A model generated the notes under the pieces. It saw only the letters and a program-made list of their open reading frames with translations. It was not told the origin of the DNA and ran no database searches. Made by a program: the position numbers and the translations under genes. Shown piece after piece: positions 9,701 to 21,252 of a stretch of DNA of 64,000 nt. Each line of letters starts with the position of its first letter. The stretch's first letter is position 1. The stretch is from Pholiota molesta (Eukaryota > Basidiomycota > Agaricomycetes > Agaricales > Strophariaceae), in NCBI GenBank assembly GCA_014925825.1, contig JACGCK010000064.1, forward strand, positions 186,001 through 250,000, given 5' to 3'.

Positions 9701-11089
9701 TCACGTCAACGAGAACCCTCCAAAATCTAAGAACGCCTCTTCCATAGATATCTTGCGCACCACCAGCGCCTCCACTATTAATCTCGGCTGCGCTTTCTCC
9801 CCCTCGTCGTCCGCCATAAGCGCCCCGACCATCCCGCTGATCGCGGCGGCATCGACGTCCAGGTGCGATTCCCCCGTCGACGTCGCGGAGAATGTGGGGA
9901 AGGAGGGCACGGCGGTCATCGGGGTCGCGAATACGTCGTCGTCGTCGTCCGCTGCGAGGTCGATGGTGGCGGTGTCCGCGGTGTCGTCGGTTGGTGCGGG
10001 TTCGTCGACGAGGCCGACGTGAAGGCTTTCAAGGCCGCTGACGAGTTTGTCCGTCTCGGATTCGACGACGAGTTTGACTGTTTCTTGGCGGGATAATTCG
10101 GCGGCAGGTTCGAATGACTGGCTTGCACGGGCCTCCAGGGCCTTCCGTTTCTCTTCTCTGCGTCTGTCTCTTCCCTGCCTTCGAAGGTGGCCTTTCGTCA
10201 TTTCATTCGTGTCCTCGCCAGTGAGTTGCGTCTGTTCAGCGTTTGTGGGCGCCGTTTTCCCAGACGAACTCAGCATGCTGAGATGCTTGTGCTTCTTCAC
10301 CCTCTTGTTCTTTCCCCCAGTCGAATGCGCGTAGTGAGGGTGGTTGTGTATCCGCGTCCGTACAGGCCGAGGCTTGAAGACGGAGGATATTTCGAGATCA
10401 ATGGAGAAGCGGGTGTGGGAGCTCGGAGCTGCGAGACGCTCGTCATCCGCCGCGAAATCCTCGGACTCGGGGTCCATTGCAAACACTCCGCTGGTGCTGC
10501 CCTTCTCCAGGATGACCGTCACCGACAGGTCCTCCACGTCCGTTCCATTCAGCGACTCCAGGTCGGTCTCCGTGGTCGTCCCCGTCGAGTACCCGTCCTC
10601 CACCAATGCCGCCGTGCGGCGCCCGCTCCCCAGCGCCCACTCGCCGCTCCGCTTCGTCGCGAGGCTCGCCATCCCCGCGGGCACCTCGATCTCCTTCACG
10701 ACGATGACGCTCGCGCCGATCTCGCCCGCCATCATCTCGAGCGTCTCCAGGCTCTGCTCGAGCTCCGCGCGCGGGAGCCCGATGAGGTCCCCGGAGTCCG
10801 CGACGCCGAGCTCGTAGTACGCCTGCCCGCCGCCCTCGAGCAGGCGCCACTTCATCTGCGTGACGAGCCGCGCGAAGCGCGCGGGCGACGGGTCGAGGAG
10901 CTGCAGCTTGTACTCGACGTTCCCGTCGTCCGCCTCGGGGACGAGCCGCGGGAGGAGCTCCGCGGCGAGGGGGCTGGGGGTGTGCGCCGCGCGCGGCGGG
11001 TGGTTTGGGATGGGGGAGGGCGGGCTGGAGATGAGGTTGTCCCATGGGCTCGGGACGCGGGGGCTCTCGGACTCGGATTCGCCAAACAT
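9701..11089 (-). CDS. GTPBP1/GTPBP2-like N-terminal domain protein lacking the GTPase
   Basis: Single-exon gene of 462 residues. Residues about 58-150 (EYKLQLLDPSPARFARLVTQ, MKWRLLEGGGQAYYELGVAD, then SLETLEMMAGEIGASVIVVK) match the region before the G domain in GTPBP1/GTPBP2 translational GTPases. The next part is acidic and Ser/Thr-rich with a basic patch (GGKNKRVKKHKHL) and a charged helix (RRREEKRKALEARASQ). The end, VEALVVRKISMEEAFLDFGG, matches the strand that in GTPBP1 leads into the P-loop, but the protein stops there. No GKS, DxxG or NKxD motif is present, so no GTPase activity is expected. Function is unknown; it may bind the same partners as GTPBP1 (ribosome or RNA decay factors). 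The start at 11089 is the first ATG of a GC-rich open frame; codon use is strongly GC3-rich. Confidence 0.75.
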   Translation of the reverse strand: MFGESESESPRVPSPWDNLISSPPSPIPNHPPRAAHTPSPLAAELLPRLVPEADDGNVEYKLQLLDPSPARFARLVTQMKWRLLEGGGQAYYELGVADSGDLIGLPRAELEQSLETLEMMAGEIGASVIVVKEIEVPAGMASLATKRSGEWALGSGRRTAALVEDGYSTGTTTETDLESLNGTDVEDLSVTVILEKGSTSGVFAMDPESEDFAADDERLAAPSSHTRFSIDLEISSVFKPRPVRTRIHNHPHYAHSTGGKNKRVKKHKHLSMLSSSGKTAPTNAEQTQLTGEDTNEMTKGHLRRQGRDRRREEKRKALEARASQSFEPAAELSRQETVKLVVESETDKLVSGLESLHVGLVDEPAPTDDTADTATIDLAADDDDDVFATPMTAVPSFPTFSATSTGESHLDVDAAAISGMVGALMADDEGEKAQPRLIVEALVVRKISMEEAFLDFGGFSLT

Positions 11090-11693
11090 GTATGGGTGCG
11101 GGTGGCTGGCTGGGTTCTACGTGGATATGGATAGTGCTGTCAATGATTGGTGTCTTGGCTGTATTCGAGTGATCATTGCGAGTGTTTCGGTACTAAGGCA
11201 GATTCGGGATCTGCTGGGCTGTTATATACTCGCCAGAAACCAGAAATGAGTCAATCTCACCTTTTATGCGGTGCAGAGGCTGAGCATGACTGCAATGGAG
11301 GTGGTGGTGGTAGGAGATGGGAATGTCCAAAGAGAGACGCACGTTTCTGACTCGACACGTTACAAACAAATTGTAACACAACCACTGCTAACAGATGTGG
11401 GCAAGTTGTGGGCAGCGGCTCATCGCCTCAGGAATACTCACGACCTCGGCAAAGAGAATTTAGTGCAAGCAAAGCCATTTATGAAGGATACTTATGCTCA
11501 TGCCTATTTAAATGTAAAAGCAATTAAAAGAAGAGCGATTGCATTACAGTGACATCCCAAGTATTGTCCAATCATACATCGTAATCAACATCATCACCTG
11601 CTACTTAAATAATCGTATCAAATAATCTGTGCCCATCTATATACCTTAGGAAAGCTACTAATGATACAAATAAATACACGTTCTCAACAAGTT
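11090..11693. other. Spacer between the GTPBP1-like and OPT genes
   Basis: This holds the 5' flank of the GTPBP1-like gene and the 3' flank of the transporter. No further gene, RNA or repeat was recognised. Confidence 0.5.
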
Positions 11694-14600
11694 CTACCAT
11701 TTTGTTGTTCTGTAGTAAGTACAAGTGTCGATCAACCCAAGGCGGTATGGCACAGAAACGATGGAACAGCACGCACCCGAAAGTCATTCCGCCCTCCAGC
11801 TTCCGAAGGGCAGTCATATTCCAGTCAAGAGTGTTCTTATACACCGTATTCCCCCACCTGCCAAGAAAGAACATTAACCAACTTTATGGTGAGAGACGAG
11901 GGGGAAAAATGGAAACGTGCCACTGCTGTACAGAGGATCTCCCAATATTTCCATTCAATGGATATTGCAGACTGAATAAGCACCAACGTGAGCAGAAATG
12001 ACAGCCAACGCGGAAAAAGTGTCGCCGACCAGAAATAAACCAAAATCAGGCCCACAGCGGTCCCAGCATCAAGCGCAGCAGACAAAACATCTAAAGAGGT
12101 TCAGCAAAACCCACGAACTCCCACTCCCCGACAACTCACAGTTGTACTTGGCCCAGTACGAGAAGTGCTTGCGCCGGACCACGTACTGGAAGATAAACCC
12201 GATAATCGCCCAGGGCACGTAGTTCACCGCCGTCGCAGGCGGTATCTGCCCCACGCCCGAAAATATCAGCCTGCCCAAAAAAAACACGCAGCACGTCACG
12301 TAACGTCAACGGGGGGCGAACGCGAGCAGAAACAATGCCTAAAAATACCCACGGGAAACTGCAGTCGTATCGGGGGATCAGCATGGGAGAGGGCAACGGG
12401 GACGCGACGGGCAACTCACTTAAGATAGTTTAAGATGGTGTTTGGATAGCGACGCGTCAGGAACCACAGCAGGATGGGGCACGCCGCGCCGATGAGAAAG
12501 AAGAAACTCAATCCTACATATGACACTCGTTCGGCAAGGAATTCTGCGGTGGAAAATCGAAAACATACCGCTGTGGCGAGAATCAGCGTTCTATTCACGG
12601 ACACAGCGATAAGGGCTCACTAATAGATCTGGCCTTTGGTAAATTGCAGACCAGGACCGATGACACCCCACTGAAAACGACCATATTAAAACGACGCCTG
12701 ATGTTGTGAGAAACCACTTACGATAATAGATGCCGTCCCAAAGACTTGAGTAGAAGCACAAGTAAAACTGGAACCAAGCGATAAGAACACAGGCCAAGAG
12801 AAAAAGACGCCAAGACGCACCTATCCTTTTGATTCATTGTACAAAGATCCCTGAGCATCAAAGAATAAGAACCTGGATCAGCACACGTAGCACGACGTCG
12901 CGCATCGCAGATACGCACGCGATATTAGTGAACATCCTGCGCACAGAAGCGTGAGAACCACGAAGGGTAATAGACGATCATAAGACCTGGATGACTGACC
13001 ATGACTGAACGCCGAGCTGCACAGTCCCAGCAATGACCGTGGCGACAATTTGACACCAGAACATCGGCCGCGGGGGTATCTAACGTGAATGAATTGGTCG
13101 GGTGATCATTAGACTTTGAATCCAGTTAATCCACCTTCATATAACTGCCGAACACGTCAAAAAATCAGTATTGCATCGACGAGGAGGGAGATAATGAAAA
13201 GACTGACTGTCCCAGTTTGAAATCAGCCGTAAATTGCATAGCTATAACCCATCGTATTAGCCAAACCACCTCTATAGAACACCAGAGCAGGTGTCACATA
13301 CCCTGTGCCATGGTTATATATCCATAAGTCTGGAAACCATGAGTATCCGTGCTCGCGTAAAGATAAAAAATAATCACCTTGAAGCTGCAAACGACATACC
13401 AAAGCCACCGGTCAGCACCGCCCATAAACCAAACCAAAAGCAAAGAGGAAAAACGCACATCATCATCGCATTCGGCTTCCCCGGAATCATGAACCCCACA
13501 ATGAGCTCCGTAATCACACTGCCCCCAAACCCCTTGTCAGCGCACATCCCAGCCACAAGCAGCAGGCACTCACTTGAGCCCGACCTGCCGGTTCGTGACC
13601 GCCTGGATCATCCCGATGGGCACCACATACACCAGCGCTATGTACGTCGTATGACGGCAAGGGGATCAGCATCAGCACCAAGCGCGGATCAGAGAGTGTG
13701 TGATGTGGGGAAGGGAAAGACGCACATATCAAGAGCGCGATGATAAGCGCCCATATCGTCATCCCCGAGGGCCACACCTGGATGCATATACACGCGAACA
13801 CGAACGTGATAGCTAACCCGCCAGCCGTCAGTCCTCCTCTGTCGCACGCCCCGAGACGGAGGAAGGGGGAGACATACCGAATATGCACGCGTAATACCAC
13901 TCCGGGACTACGGAATAAAGAACCAGGACCAACATCAGCATCAAGCGCCCATTTCATCAACGCGCGGCACGGGAACGCACCCTGCGGATAATGCGCCATC
14001 AGCCGCGCATGGATGTCCGGCTGCTCCCGCATCGCGCGCCCGAACTGCAGGCGAATGGGCTTCCAGAAATGGATAATAGCTTCAAAAAAAAAACCCCGTC
14101 AGAAAACACAACCAGCCACGTATGCACCACCCCGCGGTAGATAGATGGCCCTCACCATGCGTTATCGTCGCAGTAATCGACAGAAACGAAAGCCCGTAGG
14201 ACATGACAAACGCCGTTCTACCCCATCCCATCGCAGTGTCAATCTCCGCTGCAGCAACTTGCCAAGAAGATGCTCACGGTAGATAGAGCGGACTATAGTC
14301 CTGGTACGCGGTCATGTTCAGCGACGAGTGGTCCGCCGTAAGCACCCGCAGGACATCGTAGGGATGCCCCGTGTTATCATACGCCTGGAGCGACGAAATC
14401 CTATCCCCCCAAAAAAAACGCACAGGTCAGTCCTCACGCAACACTATGGAACACGCGATACCGACGGCATATACTGGCTGTGCCAGACATTGAGGTACTA
14501 CAAGGGAGATCCAAAGAAAGATAAGCTACCACACCCAGAACCGCCGATCATGGACCCACATAGAGCAGCGGCGTAAGGAACCCTAATCCAGAAAAAAAGA

Positions 14601-16596
14601 AGAAAAAAAGGGACCGCGTCAAAAAACCTGCGCCCACAAGCACCCTTCCACCCGCTGAGGAACAACACTCACAATAGAAGAAGAAAAACCCGATCATCAC
14701 ATTCGCCTCTGCCCACCCTATTTCCCGGCGGAGCAACAAACACAAGTGATAGGCCTTAGCGACGATAAGCCACGGATCTCGACGGAACGAACTTACAAGG
14801 GGTAGCGAGGCTGGAAACGGGGCGTACATTGCATCAGTAAGGGCCGCTGGTGATGCAGAAAGCAAGCCGCAGGAAGGACGCAGGCCACTCACGGGGAGCC
14901 GACAAACGCAATCTGGTTCCAGTCCAGCGTCAATATCGAGAATCCCAAACCGCTGTGGTATCTGCCCACCCCACGTTAGCCTTCCGGATTTTTGCCAAGT
15001 AGATGAAAGAAAGCATCCCAGACAGACAGACGTACCCGAATATCTGATTGACTTTCTGATGGTGGTGATTCATTCACCCGGTATCAGGCGATAAGTGGAC
15101 GGTCGACAGACAGATTTTAAGGGGTGCGGGGTTTACTTACGATGTTGCGGGGAATATCCAGCACACCTGCGAGGACATCAGCAACTTTGTTTGACATTTG
15201 TAGTAGTAGTGGCGTATACGCACCCAACTGAAAACGCTGTGGAAAAATAGAAGGGTCAGCCCACTCCCCGTAAATCGACGACAGATGAACGGCTGGAAAA
15301 AAAATACCTGAGAGCTTGGAAGAGATAGCCAGGGACGATGTCTGTAAACAACGAAATGAGACCCCGCCTAACGGTAGAAACGGCAAAACAACTGCGGGGG
15401 CTGCGGATGATATACTTACACCAAGTAATGGCACCGGCAAAGGCATAGAGAAAAAACCGTTCTCTCGTGAGCCCGTCGCGGGGACCGATGCCCGCGTACG
15501 TTTGAGAGTGGAGGGTATTGAAAAGTGCGCACGACACCAGGGTATTTGGCCAAACTAAAATGGATGTGAGGATGTGGGAGGCTCCCAGAGCATATCGCCG
15601 GGCGTACTCATAGAAGGGGCGCGACGAGGAACCGGCGGGCGATGCCGCCTATAGAAAATCCGATTAACTGCGTAGACATCACGAGCAACCAATTGTCTAG
15701 AAACCGTGCCTACAGTCAGCTCGAACCGGTGAAAAAAATGGGTATGGATCCCTACACGAGAAATTCCGGGTCTGCAGATACAGAACACGCTGGACCGCCA
15801 CGATATCGTTCGCATACGCGCTCTGCGCGCCGACGCTCGCCATAATCGTGACCAGGACCTAACACACAGGGGGTTCACGTAAGCGTTCTGGGGGCACTTT
15901 CCAGACGCCTTCGGAGCGCTGTCACCCCAGATATCAAGTGTCCAAAGGGACTCACGTGTTCTTTGATAGTGAACGGGCCCGGGTTCAGCTCGAATCCCAG
16001 TATCGTAGCGGACGGGCATATTCGAACCCACGCTCGCCCTATGGGGAACACGAGGAGTTGTGCGACAAGCTAGCATGGGCACAGACCAAGTTGAGCGCTG
16101 ATCATGCATTTCTGAAGATGGCGACGTACCCCTCCAATGACCACTGATGGATAACGGAAATAAAAGAATTGGTTCATGCCGGGCAACAGAATGGCCCAAA
16201 AGATGCCTAGCACCCAGGCGCGAATGGTGGAGGCGGGCATATCTGGGTCGTCAAAATTGGCCACGGCAGATCGGACTTCGGGATAGGGGGAATCATCCTC
16301 TGTAGCGGCGGCAGAAAATTGGGGATAAGTCCAGGGATAAGAAAGGATGGTGTATATCACGCACCGAGGATGGAGTTACTGTCATAGTTTGGATCGAATG
16401 GGCTTTCTGTGCCGCTAAGACGCGCGGAGTATGTGGATGATGAATCCTCGCGGTTATCTGCGCTCGCGGTGAGCAGACGGTCCCCCCGCCCGCAGATAAG
16501 CTGGAAAATACCTAGCGACTTGCGTGCGGTCGACAAATGGAATTCATCATCCGCCGCACTGATTTCCAGGTCCTCCTTTGAATGAAACCGGCTCAT
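11694..16596 (-). CDS. OPT-family oligopeptide transporter (one apparent frameshift)
   Basis: Proton-coupled small oligopeptide transporter of the plasma membrane, with many predicted membrane helices and roughly 20 short exons. Start is ATG 16596 ([13 protein letters not shown]). Landmarks in order: [53 protein letters not shown] with [122 protein letters not shown], then [12 protein letters not shown] and the ending MTFGTTKW with the stop at 11694. One defect: in the exon coding ARRFLVAP, a CCCC run (15616-15619) is one base short of the frame needed for [15 protein letters not shown], and a TGA follows. This may be a real lesion or a sequence error. Otherwise the gene is complete. Confidence 0.85.
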
Positions 16597-19500
16597 GGCA
16601 TCCCTTCTCCTGCTGATTGAGTTGCTGCTTCCTTGGGCCGGTGGGTACGTGTCGACTATGTTTTCCAGCGTAGTTGGGCCAGACCGTTAGAGGCTGCAGA
16701 TATCGGCGTGTCTGGTGTTGGCGCTGGTGTAGGTGTGGTTGGTCAGAATTCAACGGAGAGCAGCGATAGAGGTGGCGCTTGATAGAGGTACAACAGGGTG
16801 ATAAGTACAGAGTATGGGGCGTCGGGGTATGCAGTGGATAGGTAGCTGGGTATGTGCAGAGAACAGGATGTGGGAGCGGAGAGCGTGGTGTGCTGTAGCC
16901 GCTTCGCCTCAAGCCATTCGAAGAACGACGGGAAGATGGACCGGCCAAGGCACGCATCTGACGAAACAGGTATCACATCACGTGCCGCGTTTCCACGAGG
17001 CTTGGCATATCACGCTACCCTGGCGCCCATCACTCATCTCCTCGTCGCTGGCTCAGCCTGGCTGCAGCATCTACATACCAGCCAATTCCTCTGCTACCCA
17101 GCATCTCTCCCCGATATTCTCCTAGCTCGCTGCTATGTTTTGAGTACGCCTTCACTCTCCCAAATTACTGCCAATCAGGGACGTGAGAGACCGCGAAACA
17201 GAGCTTATCATCCTGAACTTACGCGGACTTTGAGAGCTACTTTGGACTTGTGCCTGAAAAGTCGACCATTTACTCAGACTGCCGGATATAGCCGGATATC
17301 ATACCAGGTCATACTCTCTTGACAATATCAGACAATATCTCCGGCCTATCTGGCCCTATCATACTCCATTACCTCCCACTTTCCCAACAGAGCCGAATCT
17401 CCATGAGCTGTCGCGGTCTCGTTTCTTGAACATCAACTGGCCAGCTCTATCGCGGCCTTTCAGAAGTCTCAAAAACTCCGGAAACTGCCCTCGATATTGC
17501 ACGCTCTATATATCGCGCCATCGCTGCGATCTGTTACGTTATCGCGCACCTCGGTCGTTTCCCCAGCCTGCCTTCACTCAGAACGCGCCTTGATCCATCT
17601 CCTTTGCCGAACTTTCTGGTTTACGCTGGACATCCGACTTTTTCGGTTAGCCTTCGAGCCAACTGCAGATAATGAAGGATGTACAGTTCTGGCTCTGCGG
17701 TTAACTTCATACTCAGTTCCTATGTATTCCAATCTTTCAGCCTGATATAGATGACTTCTCGGCCACCTCGGGCAATATTCACGTATACCTCATTCCAAAG
17801 GAACGCACGGCCTTCCGCCACTCCCATATATAAGTCTCTTTTACCCACCGTCTGCCACCACCTCCCCCACCTCCAAGTTTATATATAGACCCGAACGCTA
17901 ACTCCAAGAAAGCGAGTGCAGCAGAGAGCCTGGGTGATTCAGAGGTACTACTGCGCAGTGCGGAGAAATAGTGGTCGATGATTCAGCGATCTCAATATGA
18001 TGTCAGACCGAAAAACTATCGTGGCATGCCACGCTAGTACCACGGTAGCACCAACTGCACCCGTCCTCCGAGTCCGACTTCATCTCCTCCCGATGAAGGT
18101 CACGGCCTCTAGATCTTAATTGGGTGCACAGTGACAGTATCTAAGGTACTCTATGATCGTGACCGAGGAACAGTAGTATAGCACTTAAGCTTCTTGCATA
18201 CCATGTATTCTGCTCAGAAAACGCGAGAACGGCACTGGGACACACAACATGGCCAAGATCCGCCTTATCTCTCCTTCTATCACCTCGTCAAGACAACTTC
18301 ACAAGTCCGCCACATGGACGAGGATACTAGTACTGAAAAGATTAGAGGTGCATTGTGTGACACCGCCAGGGAACCCACGCGAGCTTGAAAGCGCACAGCC
18401 TTTACCTAGGCTTCAAGTTTCCTCGACGGCGCCAGCACTGACCCAGCCTGCAGACCCCGAACCGTCTCCGCCCAACACCCCCCACGTCACCAACCCACCC
18501 CCATCGCCTCCCTCCAAACATCCAAAGCCGCCGCGCCCCAAAGCGGATGCTCGACTCGGAAGTCGGCATCTAATAATACCACCCATCCAATTATATATAG
18601 ACCCGCTGAATGTGCCACCGTCGACACCTATGTATGTACTTACTCCAAGGAGCCACCCCAAAGACGGCCTGCGAGCCGCACGCGAAGCTAAAAACTCTAC
18701 GCATTGCACGCGCGCCCCCGTTGACGCGTGCATATGGGAATGCCGTCCTCCGCGAATGGGTTGGAGATATTTATCCGTCTATCTGTCTATCTATCTGTCT
18801 GTATGACTATCCACATATCTACATATCATCTAGCTATCTATTTGTCTATCTATCAGCACCCTATCCATGGAGTTTGGCACCGAATGGGATAGACCAGACG
18901 GACTTCCATGCCAATCGCCGCCCCCCATCCAGCGCCGAGCGCACGAAACCCGAAATCACGCCGCCGCCCGCCCAAGAAATGATCCTCGTCAGGTGGGTGG
19001 GGTAGCTATAAATGGTACATGGGCCGCCATTTATAGGCAAGGCAAGATAACGGCGCTGCCTGCCGGGGCGCACATTCAGACATAGGGCGAAAGAGAGGCA
19101 TTTATCTACTGGCCAGCGGCAGGGGATCCGAGCGGTGACAAGCAGTAGTGATCGCGCAGCACTTAGGTTTAGAGGGAGCTGTGGTTTTGCCGCTGCGGCA
19201 TGGTACTATAGCGGAGTCTGGGACGCGGCCCTACGCAGCACCGCTGTCTAATCTTTGGATGTGGGAGGTGAATGGATTGAATTGGATATCACATGGGATC
19301 TGCAGGCGTGTTGGATGATGAATCCCCTCGCGGGTGATGATAATCACCATAATAATATCTCAGGTCGTAAAGAATCTGGGGATGCTATAATTGTCTTCAA
19401 TTATGCATCCCATCCAGTCTCGAATCTTCACAAGAGCTTACCCCATAAACGTGCTTAACCGCATCCACGCTTGCATCAAGCGTACAGATAACGTCCGCGA

Positions 19501-20480
19501 ATAAAGGGCATGTCATAGACCGGGGACGGAGGATATCGTCCCGCGCGGCCTCGATATCCCGCATCGCTTTTAATCTCCCCGTCGCCTACATTTGTTTGTG
19601 CAACAATGTTCCCAGTACAAGGGCCTGTACGCAGGTGAACATGAAGCTCTAGCGTTTTGTTAACTCCTTGCGCCTGAAAGAACTCTTATAGGTTTGAGAG
19701 TCTTCCCCATAGGAAACTGATATCGGCTGCTCAGACGGATATTCTTATCCCCCGAAGTAATATTAAAAAGTAGAACGCCCACAGAAATCAATTAATCTTT
19801 CGCCCTTTGTAGTGAATTTGAAAAACTCGATCATGCAAGCGTGTAAACAACGTGGAATTGCTCGCCTTTGAGACGCTGAGAATTATGCATTGATGTCTGA
19901 AGCTATAAATAGATCTGGCGACGAAGACTCGGAAGTTCATGAAAAGCAGGATGAAACTAGTATCAACAGAGGGTACAACGTACATACAATATATCTCGAA
20001 CTGTAATGGAAGAAAAGGGTCATGAGTCATACAGTTTGTAGGCAGTTACAGTAGCCACATTCATCATAAACGAACTGCCATCTTCAAGTACTTGGCCTGA
20101 ATCTATGGTAAAGAATATAGTGGCTCTGTCAAGCTTTGATAGTTTGATGGTCTATTGTCCCATAGTTTGGTAGTATTTACATGGTACATAGATCTTTTCT
20201 TAATTCTTTTGATCACTTCGTCCATCGCTCTTTAGGTCGCTCTTATATACACTGATCTAAACAGTGGTCTCAATTACCCCCCATCCCTTCGGAAAACAAA
20301 ATGATAGACGGTGGCATGCCTTCTTCTTCATCGATTCCGGCTCTCGCCCCTTCCATTTTTTCTTGGACTTTTCCATCAAAACACGCCCAAAACATGCCTC
20401 GACTGCTGTAAGGCGAAGGCTTTCTAATAATTAATTTAAAAATGCAGCTAATACTTAAAGGGACTTGTCATTTTGGCATC
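16597..20480. other. Long gene-poor region
   Basis: About 3.9 kb without a gene I can support. The plus-strand frame at 18249-18806 (185 residues) is Pro/Ser-rich in its middle and ends in the microsatellite at 18766-18855; it lacks any known domain. The region carries many short GATA/TATC runs, for example near 17290-17360. It may hold promoter DNA for the transporter and for P450 copy 2. Confidence 0.5.
18766..18855. repeat. Imperfect TATC/TGTC microsatellite
   Basis: About 20 copies of TATC, TGTC and close variants run from TTATCCGTCTATCTGTC to TATCAGC, with interruptions. It codes for the artificial YLSIYLSV reading at the end of the overlapping frame. Confidence 0.8.
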
Positions 20481-20489
20481 GCGTTCGGT

Positions 20490-21189
20490 TGTAGGCGCCC
20501 ACAACTTTCACGTGATGTTTTTGATGGTATCCACACTGCTGTCCTTCGACGCCGTTTATGGTTTAGCAACCTTGCTTCTTCCTTCCATGTTCCAGTCAGT
20601 TGCTCTTCGATAGCTTCATAGTTTCTCGTATATTTTGGTTGAATGCCTGCTCTACATGAATTCTGCTGACTTCTATGACTGTTCTAGACCATGAGGCTTT
20701 ACTACCGCGTCTTGATCACCTCTCAAATTTCAGGTTTGATCCAAGAAGAGTGTTTCGACAATGAGGCAGGTACAAATTCGGACACCAACGCTTTGTGGCG
20801 GTTACATGATGCCGCATTCTCTTACGGATAGGACTGCGCGTTATGAAACGGTTCAACGTATTCTATCGCACTACTGGACCATTGGGCAGCTTTTGTTCTG
20901 ATTTCTCCTCTTTGAGTCCATATGGATGATATTTCTTCAACACGCACTACTATTGACTGAAACTTATACCCTGAGTTAGGATATCCCATAACATGCAGCT
21001 CGTTAAAGGCTTCCACCATGAGGCTCTGGTACGTATAGAACGCTAAACCGAATAGCTTCAGCTCCACTTACGCCACACCCATATTATTTACCTGCAACCG
21101 GTCTTCTGCAAAGAAGTTCAGAACAGCGTCGTCGTACATACGATTACCGTTTTTTTCTAAGGTGCGCCATCTTATGATCGATCCCCAGA
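20490..21189 (+). repeat. Duplicated upstream block of P450 copy 2
   Basis: This is the counterpart in inverted orientation of 7873-8580. Shared stretches include TAGGCGCCCA, CACGTGATG, TTGCTTCTTCC, CGCGTCTTGATC and the final 60 bp before the TATA box. Divergence is high, so the duplication is old. Confidence 0.55.
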
Positions 21190-21196
21190 TATAAAG
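21190..21196 (+). promoter_or_regulatory. TATA box of P450 copy 2
   Basis: TATAAAG lies about 57-63 bp before the chosen start codon and aligns with the TATATAAAG upstream of the other P450. Confidence 0.6.
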
Positions 21197-21252
21197 AGCA
21201 TGTTTTCAGCATGTGCAGTTCATCTCTCCCCACTATTTTTTACTGTCTTTCC

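Noticed and set aside
10187..11134. 315-residue plus-strand frame opposite the GTPBP1-like gene
   Set aside because: Arg-rich antisense shadow of a GC3-biased gene; the minus-strand frame has the recognisable domain.
18249..18806. 185-residue plus-strand frame
   Set aside because: Low-complexity Pro/Ser sequence ending in a microsatellite; no domain or splice context.
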